Source: Acidaminococcus fermentans_A (GTDB lineage: Bacteria > Bacillota > Negativicutes > Acidaminococcales > Acidaminococcaceae). Taken from it: a stretch of DNA of 64,000 bases. The position numbers were made by a program, and so were the translations under genes. The notes under the pieces are model-generated. The model worked only from the letters and a program-made list of their open reading frames with translations, did no database searches and was not told the origin of the DNA. Below, piece by piece: positions 32,211 to 40,063 of this stretch. The stretch is from contig NZ_JBQOUY010000003.1 in the NCBI RefSeq assembly GCF_052216985.1, forward strand, positions 98,250-162,249. Direction: 5' to 3'. Every line of letters starts with the position of its first letter. The stretch's first letter is position 1.

Positions 32211-33677
32211 ATGAGTGAAGTACGTGTACGTTTTGCCCCCAGTCCTACGGGGTATCTGCATATCGGCGGGGCCCGGACGGCTCTGTTCAACTGGCTGTTT
32301 GCCCGGAGCCAGGGGGGAAAGATGATCCTGCGGATCGAAGATACGGACCGGGACCGGCTGAAGGAAGATTCCGTCTCCCAGATCATCACCAGCCTGAAAT
32401 GGCTGGGACTGGATTGGGATGAAGGCCCGGAAGTGGGTGGGGACCATGGTCCTTATTACCAGTTCGAGCGGCTGGATCTGTACCGGAAATACTGCCAGCA
32501 GCTGGTGGACGAAGGTAAGGCCTACTACTGCTTCTGCTCTCCGGCGGATCTGGAAGCCCAGCGGGAAGAACAGCGGAAGAAAAAGCAGCCCTTCCATTAT
32601 GCCGGGGTCTGCCGAGACCTGGATCCGGCAGAGGCCAAGAAGAGAGTGGCAGCCGGAGAACCTCATTCTGTCCGGATCAAGCTGCCTCGGGAAGGGACCA
32701 TCACCGTCCATGATATGATCCATGGGGACGTGACCTTCAACTGGGACCAGTTCGACGATTTCGTCATCATGAAATCCAACGGCATCCCCACCTACAACTT
32801 CGCTGTGGTGGTAGACGACCATCTCATGGGCATGACCCATGTGCTGCGGGCGGAAGAACACCTGACCAACACTCCCAAGCAGCTGGTGATCTATGATGCT
32901 CTGGGCTGGAAGGCTCCAGAATTCGGCCACATGCCCATGATCCTGGCACCGGACCGGAGCAAGCTGAGTAAACGCCACGGAGCTACGTCTGTGGAAGAGT
33001 TCCGGGATAAGGGCTATCTCCACGAAGCCATCATCAACTATCTGACCCTTTTGGGATGGGCTCCCGGCAACGATCAGGAGATCTTTTCCCTGGAAGATAC
33101 GGTGAAAGCCTTCGACTTCAGCAAGATGTCCAAAAAGGCCGCCATCTATGATGTGAAGAAACTCACCTGGCTCAACGGCCAATACCTTTCCAGCCTGCCT
33201 CTGCGGGAAATCGCCGATGCGGCGGTGCCTTTCTTCAAAGCAGCTGGGCTCATCGACGATACTTATCTGCCCGCCCATCAGGCCTACTTCGATCATCTGG
33301 TGGATGTGGTCCGGGTGCGGGTGAAGACCCTGGTGGAACTGGCAGAAGGCTCCCGGTATTTCTTTGAAGATGTAGACAGCTATGATCCCAAAGGCGTAGC
33401 CAAGTCTTTCAAGCCAGAAGCTGCGGATCTGCTCCAGAAAGCCCATGATGCCCTGGCCACCCTGCCAGTATTCGACCTGGCGACTACGGAAGCCTGCTAC
33501 AACAAGCTGGCAGAAGAACTGGGCCTGTCCCTGGGCAAAGTGATCCATCCTACCCGTCTGGCCCTTACAGGACGGACCTTCAGCCCAGGCATGTTCGATG
33601 TGATGGTGCTGCTGGGCCGGGAAAAGACCCTGGAACGGCTGGAAAAGGCCATCGCCTTCATCAAAGAACAGGCCTGA
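32211..33677 (+). CDS. gltX: Glutamyl-tRNA synthetase
   Basis: This class I synthetase charges tRNA-Glu. The 488 residues include the HIGH-type motif PSPTGYLHIGGARTALFNW at the N-terminus, the CFCSP...YAGVCRDL zinc-knuckle region near 108-140, and the KMSKS-type motif DRSKLSKRHGA near 250, followed by the helical anticodon-binding domain. The ATG at 32211 has GGAGAGG nine bases upstream; a GTG at 32202 touches the ribosome site. The ROK gene starts 4 bases after its stop. Confidence 0.96.
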   Translation: MSEVRVRFAPSPTGYLHIGGARTALFNWLFARSQGGKMILRIEDTDRDRLKEDSVSQIITSLKWLGLDWDEGPEVGGDHGPYYQFERLDLYRKYCQQLVDEGKAYYCFCSPADLEAQREEQRKKKQPFHYAGVCRDLDPAEAKKRVAAGEPHSVRIKLPREGTITVHDMIHGDVTFNWDQFDDFVIMKSNGIPTYNFAVVVDDHLMGMTHVLRAEEHLTNTPKQLVIYDALGWKAPEFGHMPMILAPDRSKLSKRHGATSVEEFRDKGYLHEAIINYLTLLGWAPGNDQEIFSLEDTVKAFDFSKMSKKAAIYDVKKLTWLNGQYLSSLPLREIADAAVPFFKAAGLIDDTYLPAHQAYFDHLVDVVRVRVKTLVELAEGSRYFFEDVDSYDPKGVAKSFKPEAADLLQKAHDALATLPVFDLATTEACYNKLAEELGLSLGKVIHPTRLALTGRTFSPGMFDVMVLLGREKTLERLEKAIAFIKEQA

Positions 33678-33681
33678 TGCC

Positions 33682-34623
33682 ATGGACAAATATATCTGCC
33701 TGGATATCGGTGGCACAGCCATCAAATACGGCCTGGCAGACAGCAGGGGGAGACTGTTCAACAAGGACAGTCTCCCCAATTGCATCGCCAAAGACGGAGT
33801 GGAGGCTTTCCTGGACCAGGTGATGGGACTGATCAGCTCCTATCAGAAATATTTCAAAGTCCAGGGGGCAGCTGTTTCCATGGCCGGGATGGTCAATCCC
33901 CAGACGGGGGAAGTGATCCATGCTGCCCCTCATTTTCCGGGGCTCACCGGGGTCAATCTGGTACAGCTGGTCTCCCGCCGGCTGCACCTGCCCTGTTGGG
34001 TGGAAAATGATGTGAATGCGGCGGCTCTGGGAGAATACTGGCTGGGGAACGGACGGGGAGCGAAAAGCTTGTTCTGCATCACTATCGGCACCGGTATCGG
34101 CGGAGCTTTCGTATGGGATGGGCGGCTGTGGCCGGGACACTGCTTCACCGCCGGAGAGGCAGGCCAGGCTAAACTGGGGAGCCGGATCCCCTGGGAAGAA
34201 GGGGCTTCGGTGACCGCCCTGATCCGGAAGGCGGCCCGGCTGAAAGGAGTAGAACCGGAAAGCCTGAATGGGAAGATGATCTGCGAGATGGTCCGCCATG
34301 GGGACAGACCTCTCCATCGGCTGCTCCGGGAAACCGTCCACCAGTGGGCCACCGGCATTGCAGCGATCTGTTACCTGCTGAATCCCCAGCGGGTGATCCT
34401 GGGGGGAGGCATCATGGCCCAGGCGGATCTGTTGGAACCCATGCTCCGGGACAGCTTGCAGAAAGAGCTGTTGCCCGTGGTCCTGGAGCAGACCGCTGTG
34501 GCCTTTGCGGGCCTGGGGAACGATGCCGGGCTGATCGGCGCCCTGTATAACTTCCTGGCCAGGGAAAAGAAAAAAGTTGACAATACCTGTAATATACTGT
34601 ACAATATTACGGTATCACTTTGA
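33682..34623 (+). CDS. ROK family sugar kinase-like protein
   Basis: The 313-residue protein has the ASKHA kinase marks CLDIGGTAIKYGLAD (phosphate 1), VENDVNAAALGEYW near 110 and TIGTGIGGAFVWDG near 135. The CxCGxxGCxE zinc motif of many ROK glucokinases is absent; in its place is an EAGQAKL...WEEGASVTAL stretch as in the beta-glucoside kinase branch. The substrate is probably a hexose, not determined. The last 15 codons contain the complete rplM promoter (34577-34605). Confidence 0.85.
   Translation: MDKYICLDIGGTAIKYGLADSRGRLFNKDSLPNCIAKDGVEAFLDQVMGLISSYQKYFKVQGAAVSMAGMVNPQTGEVIHAAPHFPGLTGVNLVQLVSRRLHLPCWVENDVNAAALGEYWLGNGRGAKSLFCITIGTGIGGAFVWDGRLWPGHCFTAGEAGQAKLGSRIPWEEGASVTALIRKAARLKGVEPESLNGKMICEMVRHGDRPLHRLLRETVHQWATGIAAICYLLNPQRVILGGGIMAQADLLEPMLRDSLQKELLPVVLEQTAVAFAGLGNDAGLIGALYNFLAREKKKVDNTCNILYNITVSL
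34577..34605 (+). promoter_or_regulatory. rplM-rpsI promoter inside the ROK gene
   Basis: TTGACA (34577-34582) and TACAAT (34600-34605) have a 17-bp spacer. They are the same hexamers and spacing as the ylxM-ffh promoter at 14037. Confidence 0.85.
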
Positions 34624-34707
34624 GCATGCGCCGTTAGCCCCGGCCCGTACCCAAAGACTCATCACTGGATACAGTTCAAGTTTGAGTTTTGATTAGGAGG
34701 AATAAGG
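34612..34707 (+). promoter_or_regulatory. rplM leader, possible L13 leader RNA
   Basis: About 95 bases separate the predicted transcription start from the rplM ATG. The leader has short self-complementary parts. Firmicutes often carry an autoregulatory L13 leader here. The assignment is by position only. Confidence 0.35.
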
Positions 34708-35145
34708 ATGAAAACATACATGGCCACCCCGGCTACCATTGAACGTAAATGGTATGTAGTGGATGCCGCTGACAAGACTCTGGGCCGTCTGGCTGCCGAA
34801 GTCGCCAAAGTGCTCCGCGGTAAAAATAAACCGACTTTTACCCCCCATATGGATACCGGTGATCACGTGATCATCATCAATGCGGCTCAGGTAAAACTGA
34901 CCGGCAAGAAACTGGTCCAGAAGATTTACTTCCGTCATTCCGGGTATCTGGGCGGCGATAAATATACCAAAGCAGGGGATATGCTGAAAAACGACCCTGT
35001 AAGAATGGTAGAACTGGCTGTCCGGGGTATGGTTCCTCATAACCGTCTGGGCAATCAGATCATCAAGAAACTGCATGTATACGCTGGTTCTGAACATCCT
35101 CATGCTGCACAAAAGCCTGAAGTTCTGACCATCGATATTCGCTAA
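34708..35145 (+). CDS. rplM: Large ribosomal subunit protein uL13
   Basis: The 145-residue L13 protein shows MKTYMATPATIERKWYVVDA, TLGRLAAEVAKVLRGKNK, YFRHSGYLGG and AVRGMVPHNRLG. GGAGGAATAAGG precedes the ATG. It is cotranscribed with rpsI, 20 bases downstream. Confidence 0.97.
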   Translation: MKTYMATPATIERKWYVVDAADKTLGRLAAEVAKVLRGKNKPTFTPHMDTGDHVIIINAAQVKLTGKKLVQKIYFRHSGYLGGDKYTKAGDMLKNDPVRMVELAVRGMVPHNRLGNQIIKKLHVYAGSEHPHAAQKPEVLTIDIR

Positions 35146-35165
35146 GAGGAGAGGAGAACTAGAAA

Positions 35166-35558
35166 ATGGCAAAAGTTACGTATGATGCAACTGGCAGCCG
35201 CAAAAGCTCTGTTGCCCGTGTTCGCCTTGTTCCGGGCGAAGGCAAGATCGTAGTGAACGGCCGTGAACTGGGTCAGTATTTCGGCCTGAAGACCCTGGAA
35301 CTGGTAGTCCGTCAACCGCTGGATACTACCGAAACCCTGGGCAAATATGATGTCATTGCCAACGTTGTTGGCGGTGGGATTTCCGGCCAGGCTGGTGCAA
35401 TCCGTCATGGTATTGCCCGTGCCCTGCTGAAAGTGGACGCTGATTTCCGTCCTCTGCTGAAGAAAGCTGGCCTCTTGACCCGCGATCCTCGGGAAAAGGA
35501 ACGCCGCAAGTATGGTCTGAAAAAAGCAAGAAAAGCTTCCCAGTTCAGCAAACGGTAA
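35166..35558 (+). CDS. rpsI: Small ribosomal subunit protein uS9
   Basis: The 130-residue S9 protein has GSRKSSVARVRLVPG at the start, GGGISGQAGAIRHGIARAL in the middle, and the classic C-terminal tail KKARKASQFSKR that reaches the P-site tRNA. GAGGAGAGGAG precedes the ATG. A strong terminator follows at about 35593-35629. Confidence 0.97.
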   Translation: MAKVTYDATGSRKSSVARVRLVPGEGKIVVNGRELGQYFGLKTLELVVRQPLDTTETLGKYDVIANVVGGGISGQAGAIRHGIARALLKVDADFRPLLKKAGLLTRDPREKERRKYGLKKARKASQFSKR

Positions 35559-35592
35559 TTCGTTCTGCAAACTGTTGCAAATTTATGCAAGA

Positions 35593-35629
35593 AGAAAGCG
35601 CACCCCAAGACGGGATGCGCTTTCTTTTT
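35593..35629 (+). terminator. rpsI terminator
   Basis: AGAAAGCGCA pairs with TGCGCTTTCT, with an inner CCC/GGG pairing, followed by five T. The stretch after it (35630-35711) has GGGTAC repeats and no gene. Confidence 0.88.
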
Positions 35630-35711
35630 ATTTCAAAGATGGATAAAACCTGCACAAAACCAGGCTGATTTTTTCTACAGGGTACAAAAAGGGTACCCAC
35701 AGGGCACACAA

Positions 35712-35960
35712 TCATATCTGATTGATGGCTTCGACAAACTGCCCAATCGTCTTGTGGGTATAGACACGGTTCGTAATATCTTTGGACGAATGCCCCAGGA
35801 TGAGTTGGATGATCTTCAGCTCGACCCCGGCATTGCTCAGCAGAGTGGCACAGGTATGCCGGCAGTCATGGGGCAGGTGCTGCATGAGGCGCAGGTCCTG
35901 CGAGCGTTTCCAGACGTGCTCGTTCAGACAGTCATAAGAAACAGGAAGCTGCTGATATGT
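35712..35960 (-). pseudogene. Tyrosine recombinase (integrase) C-terminal remnant
   Basis: On the minus strand the frame ending in TGA at 35712-35714 reads through HLPHDCRHTCATLLSNAG, then LILGHSSKDITNRVYTHKT. That is the second half of a tyrosine recombinase catalytic domain with the His-x-x-Arg, the GH and the tyrosine. The N-terminal domain, the core-binding domain and the first catalytic arginine are missing; homology stops near 35950, where sequence of lower GC begins. The small gene at 35957 runs the other way across the break. It marks an old integration next to rpsI. Confidence 0.85.
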
Positions 35961-36154
35961 TAAACGAGAAATTAAATAATAAGTATTTCGATTGGAGATC
36001 CCCTAAGCTGCAAAGATATTACAGATTGAACAAGCAGAATTTGAAACTTGTGGTTGGTAACGGGGATAGAATGATAAACACATACTATATCGTAAAACGT
36101 AACAATCTAGCGATTTACCTACCCAAAGAAATCGTTGAAAAATTAAAAAAATAA
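35957..36154 (+). CDS. Small hypothetical protein in AT-rich insert
   Basis: A 65-residue basic protein, MLNEKLNNKYFDWRSPK at the start and KEIVEKLKK at the end, with no known domain. AGGAAG lies about 8 bases before the ATG. Its AT-rich codon use differs sharply from the GC-rich neighbours, which suggests transfer with the mobile remnant. Confidence 0.45.
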   Translation: MLNEKLNNKYFDWRSPKLQRYYRLNKQNLKLVVGNGDRMINTYYIVKRNNLAIYLPKEIVEKLKK

Positions 36155-36185
36155 ATTTATAATGGCATCGAAGGGAGGTGGCGTT

Positions 36186-36395
36186 ATGGAGACCTATAGA
36201 CTGGATCCCGATAGAGAAACAATGAAATGTCCTGTATGCGAGAAGAGCGTTGTCGGGGATTTTGACGTATGTCCTGTATGTGGGTGGGAAAATGACTATG
36301 GTCAGCGGGCAGTTCCAAATGTGAGAGAAGGCGCCAATAAAATGTCCCTGAATGAAGCCCGTAAGGCCTGGAAAAAAGGAAAGCAAATTTACTGA
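36186..36395 (+). CDS. Cysteine-rich CPCC-type protein
   Basis: The 69-residue protein has CPVC near 15, CPVCGWENDYGQ near 32 and GANKMSLNEARKAWK, the layout of the cysteine-rich CPCC family, small probable zinc-binding proteins often seen in mobile regions. Its role is unknown. GGGAGGTGG precedes the ATG at 36186; the longer frame from 36162 includes this site. The next (broken) gene starts at its stop (TGATG overlap). Confidence 0.65.
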   Translation: METYRLDPDRETMKCPVCEKSVVGDFDVCPVCGWENDYGQRAVPNVREGANKMSLNEARKAWKKGKQIY

Positions 36396-36705
36396 TGGAT
36401 AACATCCGAATCATTTATCGTATTCTATCCGTGCTGGAAGCCAGCATGGATACAGAAACGTTCGATGAGCGCAGCCTTTCACCGGAAACCCTGGGAATCA
36501 CCTGGGCTGGTTTCTAGCCCTGATGAGGATGCTAATCCAGGGAGGGCTGGTGGAAGGAATCTCCGTGGACGTGGATACAGATGGGCACTTCCTGGTCAGC
36601 AAAGGACGTCCAAGGATTACTCTGAAAGGCCTGGATCGACTGTACCCGGATGATTATGAAAGACCAAAGCCTAACCCCCCTATATCACCATGTGATTTAA
36701 TATAA
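36395..36705 (+). pseudogene. YjcQ-like phage protein, frameshifted
   Basis: The first part (36395 to a TAG near 36515) reads MDNIRIIYRILSVLEASMD...SPETLGITW. The second part continues in another frame as FLALMRMLIQGGLVEGI...PRITLKGLDRLYP to 36705. Joined, they give a YjcQ-type winged-helix-like protein of about 100 residues, a family typical of prophages and plasmids. The break near 36505-36515 is a small deletion or a sequencing error. Confidence 0.6.
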
Positions 36706-37390
36706 CCGCATGCGGTACAGCTTGCTGAGGAAGGTATTCATTATCGTCGATTGTGATAGGAATTTGTTGCGTATCAGATAGAAATTTGAATAAAGGCGCC
36801 AGCCGTCCCTAGCGGGGCGGCATTTTTATACCCGAAAACAGGATGAAAACCAAAGACGCACTGACAATCGGAATCAAGCTGGGCAGGCTGCAGCAAACCC
36901 TGGACGTCTGGGAAGAGAGCAAACAATAGGCAGTTTTCGTTCCTTATGTTGGCGCCCATCAGTGCAGCATTGTCAATTACGGTCCCAGCAGCAGCCCGAT
37001 GGGATATTTGGCTTCAGTACTGAGCTGGTGATGAAAACGGACCCAAAGTCCGCCCTGCAGGGGCGGGGGACCATCCGCAAGGATGGTGGTGGGGGCATCG
37101 GCGTCAGCCGATATTTTGCAGGGCCAGCAGACAAACCTGGAGCGTTGGGCAGGAACGCTGGAACAAGGAAGTGGTGTCCACATTTTCCTTTACTGTATCC
37201 CTGGACGGTGTGACCGTATCCCCGCCAAGGTATTCGGTCCTATCAGGACCTCATGCCCCTACCACCGGGCTTGGAGGGGACCCCTTACCCGCTGACGCAG
37301 GGCCTTTCCCTCTTTCAGGGAGACACATGCTGGTGTCGATTCCTACTCATTGCTGCATAACTATACTGTGATGAAGGCTTTACCGAGAAC
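36706..37390. other. Decayed non-coding stretch of the mobile remnant
   Basis: There is a hairpin with GCCGTCCC/GGGGCGGC and T tract near 36803-36834. A 28-codon frame at 36843-36929 (MKTKDALTIGIKLG) could be a small phage-type peptide. From 36930 to 37390 I find only short overlapping frames without recognisable domains. It looks like degraded foreign DNA. Confidence 0.5.
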
Positions 37391-37417
37391 TTGTTGACAC
37401 ATACGTATCGTACAGAA

Positions 37418-37450
37418 TTCTGTCACGACAGAAACGGTTTATGGTATAAT
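37418..37450 (+). promoter_or_regulatory. Promoter of the Wzi-like gene with 16-bp palindrome
   Basis: The extended -10 TGGTATAAT ends at 37450. TTCTGTC (37418-37424) and GACAGAA (37427-37433) form a perfect inverted repeat with a 2-base centre over the -35 area, a good operator candidate. Confidence 0.5.
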
Positions 37451-37513
37451 AGACTGACAAAATGGTCTGAACTTCCTGCCAGATCCATCAATCCCCAAGG
37501 AGGCTTTCCTGTT

Positions 37514-39028
37514 ATGAATAAAACCAGTTTGCTGCTGCTGCCCCTGATTGCGGGGACTTTTTCCTTTTCTGCGCCGGTCCGGGCCCAGGTATCGGCCAAT
37601 GTCCCGGTGGACAGCCATTATTATGATTCCATCGACAAATTGTCCGGGATGGGCTATCTGGATTCCCTGCCCAATGGAGCGCGGCCCTACAGTCGGCAGC
37701 AGATGGCCCGCTGGGTGCGGGAAGCGGAAGAGAAAGCTGCGGAAAAACCTCTGCCGGCCTATCTGGCCGCTGATCTGGCTGCCTTGAAACAGTGGGTGGT
37801 ACCGGAAGCAGAGGAAATCCAGAGAGAGGGAAATGGACGGGATCCCTTCCGGCTGCGGAAATTCACCGTAGGCACAGGCTATCTCCACAGTGATCGATTC
37901 AGCTACCAGGATCGGCGGACGGCTAGCGAATGGGCACCCTTTGGAGAGAAACGGAACGGGCATAAAATCGGCCGGAATGGCGGAGCCGGGGCGGAGCTGG
38001 AAGCTTCCGGGAACCTGGGCAGCGAAGTGGCCTTGGGGATCCGGGGCCGGGCTGCCTGGGACAAAGACAATGAAGGGACGGCCAGTCTGGAAGAAGCCTA
38101 TGTGAAGACCCGGACTGGAGCCTGGTCTTGGGAACTGGGCCGGGAAGCCTTGATCTGGGGCCAGGGTGCCAGCGGGAATCTGCTCCTGGGGAACAATATG
38201 AAACCCATGACCTTGCTCCAAGCTCACTTGAACGAGCCCCTCCAGGCCGGAGGATTCTTCCGGTTCCTGGGCCAGGTGGATTTCCACGCCTTCTACGGAC
38301 GGCTGGATGGAGACCGGGCTGAGGATGCGTCCAGATGGGGTCGGCAGGATTACGATCATCCGGGCCTCCTGGGGCTGCGTCTGGATGTGACCCCGACCCG
38401 GTGGTTCACCCTGGGGCTTTCCCGGGTATCCCTCCTGGGAGGGGAGGGCAACGGCTTGGATTCCCACGACTGGGGCAAGTGGAGCTACGGACACAATGCA
38501 GACCACAAGGACAAATGGGATGACATCGCTGGCTTGGATTTCCGTTTCCGTCTGCCAGGGGTCCAGTTCTATGGTGAAATGTACGGAGAGGATCAGGCTC
38601 ACGGGCTGCCTTCGGATTGGGGATACCGGGGCGGGGCCTATTTTCCCCAGCTGACGAAGGACGGATCCTGGGATCTTCTCCTGGAAACGGCTTATACGAA
38701 CCGGGACTGGTATACCCATGGGACGTACCAGGACGGGTGGACCTACAGCGGAGATATCCTGGGGGATACTATGGGCAATGATGCCCGGAAGTATTATGCC
38801 CGGGTGAACCATTATTTCCCCGGAGCGGACCGGCTGGGTCTCTATTACCAGCGGACGGAAAGAGACCGGGGCGCGGACGGACCGGTGGTCCAGGAAGCAG
38901 GACTGACGGGACGGAAGAGACTGAAGGAAAATCTCTACCTGAACGGGACCGTAGGGTATGCGGCTGTGAAGCAGGGAAACAAAGACCACGCACTGTTCGC
39001 CGGAGCAGAAGCCGAGTGGGAATTTTAA
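37514..39028 (+). CDS. Capsule assembly Wzi-like outer-membrane beta-barrel protein
   Basis: The 504-residue exported protein has a signal peptide (hydrophobic stretch, then PVRA cut after about 24). The mature part has alternating aromatic/polar strands (FTVGTGYLHSDRF, FYGEMYGEDQ, NLYLNGTVGYAAV) and ends in WEF, the outer-membrane barrel signal. WSWELGREALIWGQG and LLLGNNMKPMTLLQ recall the Wzi family, which anchors capsule to the surface. AAGGAGG lies nine bases before the ATG. It shows that this Firmicute has an outer membrane. No capsule genes are adjacent. Confidence 0.8.
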   Translation: MNKTSLLLLPLIAGTFSFSAPVRAQVSANVPVDSHYYDSIDKLSGMGYLDSLPNGARPYSRQQMARWVREAEEKAAEKPLPAYLAADLAALKQWVVPEAEEIQREGNGRDPFRLRKFTVGTGYLHSDRFSYQDRRTASEWAPFGEKRNGHKIGRNGGAGAELEASGNLGSEVALGIRGRAAWDKDNEGTASLEEAYVKTRTGAWSWELGREALIWGQGASGNLLLGNNMKPMTLLQAHLNEPLQAGGFFRFLGQVDFHAFYGRLDGDRAEDASRWGRQDYDHPGLLGLRLDVTPTRWFTLGLSRVSLLGGEGNGLDSHDWGKWSYGHNADHKDKWDDIAGLDFRFRLPGVQFYGEMYGEDQAHGLPSDWGYRGGAYFPQLTKDGSWDLLLETAYTNRDWYTHGTYQDGWTYSGDILGDTMGNDARKYYARVNHYFPGADRLGLYYQRTERDRGADGPVVQEAGLTGRKRLKENLYLNGTVGYAAVKQGNKDHALFAGAEAEWEF

Positions 39029-39045
39029 AGAAGGAGGTGCTGCAC

Positions 39046-39098
39046 CTTCAACAGAACCTAGACATGGGACAGATTCTATCCAAAAGCGACTGACGTAT
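39046..39098. repeat. Type 1 element fragment G
   Basis: About 50 bases match copy A around its main hairpin: AGAACCT, CATGGGACAG, TTCTATCC, and a heptad-like GCGACTGACG. The stem is broken by changes and the rest of the element is missing. Confidence 0.6.
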
Positions 39099-39100
39099 GA

Positions 39101-39151
39101 TGAAAGGGGTCGTTGCACGAGTGTGGTTTACACGTGCAACAACCCCTTTTA
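39101..39151 (+). terminator. Terminator of the Wzi-like gene
   Basis: GGGGTCGTTGCACG pairs with CGTGCAACAACCCC, followed by TTTT. The extended -10 TGCTATAAT (39152-39160) of the next gene follows at once. Confidence 0.8.
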
Positions 39152-39187
39152 TGCTATAATAGTACCCATCGAACAGGAGGTGGGGTT

Positions 39188-39634
39188 ATGGGCCGTCGGA
39201 TATTTTGGATACTGCTGGTACTGCTGCTGGGGTTCATCTGGGGACATTCCCTCCAAAACGGCACAGTATCCCAGGCAGAAAGCCAGTCCGTACTCCATTT
39301 GGCCCTGGCTCGGTGGGGAAGTCTGCCGGGCATGGGGTATCTGAACTTCTATACCATCCGGAAACTGGCCCATCTCACAGAATTTGCGGCCCTGGGAATG
39401 GTCCTTTCCGGGCTGGCTGGGTTTTATGGGAAACGGAGCCTCTTCTCAGTGCTTTGCTGGGGAGCCTGTGTGGGAGCGGTGGATGAATGGATCCAGCTGT
39501 TCAGCCCGGGCCGCAGTGCCCAGTTATCGGATGTGGTGCTGGATACCTGCGGGGTGCTGGCCGGGGCTCTGGTGCTGCAGTTGATGTATCGGCTGCTGCG
39601 GGGAAAACGGACAAAGGAGAAAGACGGACAATGA
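39188..39634 (+). CDS. VanZ-like family membrane protein
   Basis: The 148-residue protein has about four membrane segments and the VanZ-like marks RKLAHLTEFAALGM near 61, DEWIQLFSPGRSAQLSDVVLDTCG near 102. The family includes VanZ of teicoplanin resistance, but most members have no known role. ATG 39188 follows CAGGAGGTGGGG. The next gene overlaps its stop by four bases. Confidence 0.82.
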   Translation: MGRRIFWILLVLLLGFIWGHSLQNGTVSQAESQSVLHLALARWGSLPGMGYLNFYTIRKLAHLTEFAALGMVLSGLAGFYGKRSLFSVLCWGACVGAVDEWIQLFSPGRSAQLSDVVLDTCGVLAGALVLQLMYRLLRGKRTKEKDGQ

Positions 39635-39900
39635 CGAGATTGGAAAAGCTGAGCCGGGAGCTGGTGGATGTGGTAGTGAATCTGGGGTATCCAGCGGAAC
39701 TGGGTGAGTTGATGGCCCAGAACTTGGGCACGGAGAGCACGGTGGAACGGATGATCCAGTACCTGCTCCATGTCCAGCCGGCTACTGCGGAAGAAATGGT
39801 GGATGAAATGCTGGCCATCTGTGACGAAAGGGACAAATGGGTCCAGAAGAAAAAGAACGAGTACTACAACCGGAAGGTCAATGAGTGGATCAACCGGTAA
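39631..39900 (+). CDS. Conserved hypothetical protein, 89 residues
   Basis: A small acidic helical protein: MTRLEKLSRELVDVVVNLG, then STVERMIQYLLHVQPATAEEMVDEMLAICDER and a lysine-rich end. No known domain is seen; the middle resembles a short helical domain. ATGA overlap with the VanZ-like gene implies translational coupling. A terminator follows (39903-39946). Confidence 0.6.
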   Translation: MTRLEKLSRELVDVVVNLGYPAELGELMAQNLGTESTVERMIQYLLHVQPATAEEMVDEMLAICDERDKWVQKKKNEYYNRKVNEWINR

Positions 39901-39902
39901 AC

Positions 39903-39946
39903 GGGGAGTGCTGCACAGAACCTGCAGTACTCCCCTATTCTTTTTA
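39903..39946 (+). terminator. Terminator after the VanZ-like pair
   Basis: GGGGAGTGCTGCA pairs with TGCAGTACTCCCC (one G-T pair), followed by a T-rich tract. Confidence 0.75.
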
Positions 39947-40063
39947 TCTATACCAATCCCAATCTTTTATCCATTATACAAAATTCCCGCTCTTTCTTAT
40001 AATAAGACCCATGAAGAAACAATAACTATCTGATGGCTCAGAATACAGAGGGGGATTTTAAGA

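Noticed and set aside
37000..37390. Several overlapping short frames as phage tail genes
   Set aside because: No family resemblance, no ribosome sites, and frames overlap on both strands.
40000..40063. SAM riboswitch or T-box before the MetE-like gene
   Set aside because: The leader is only about 60 bases and has none of the conserved helices.
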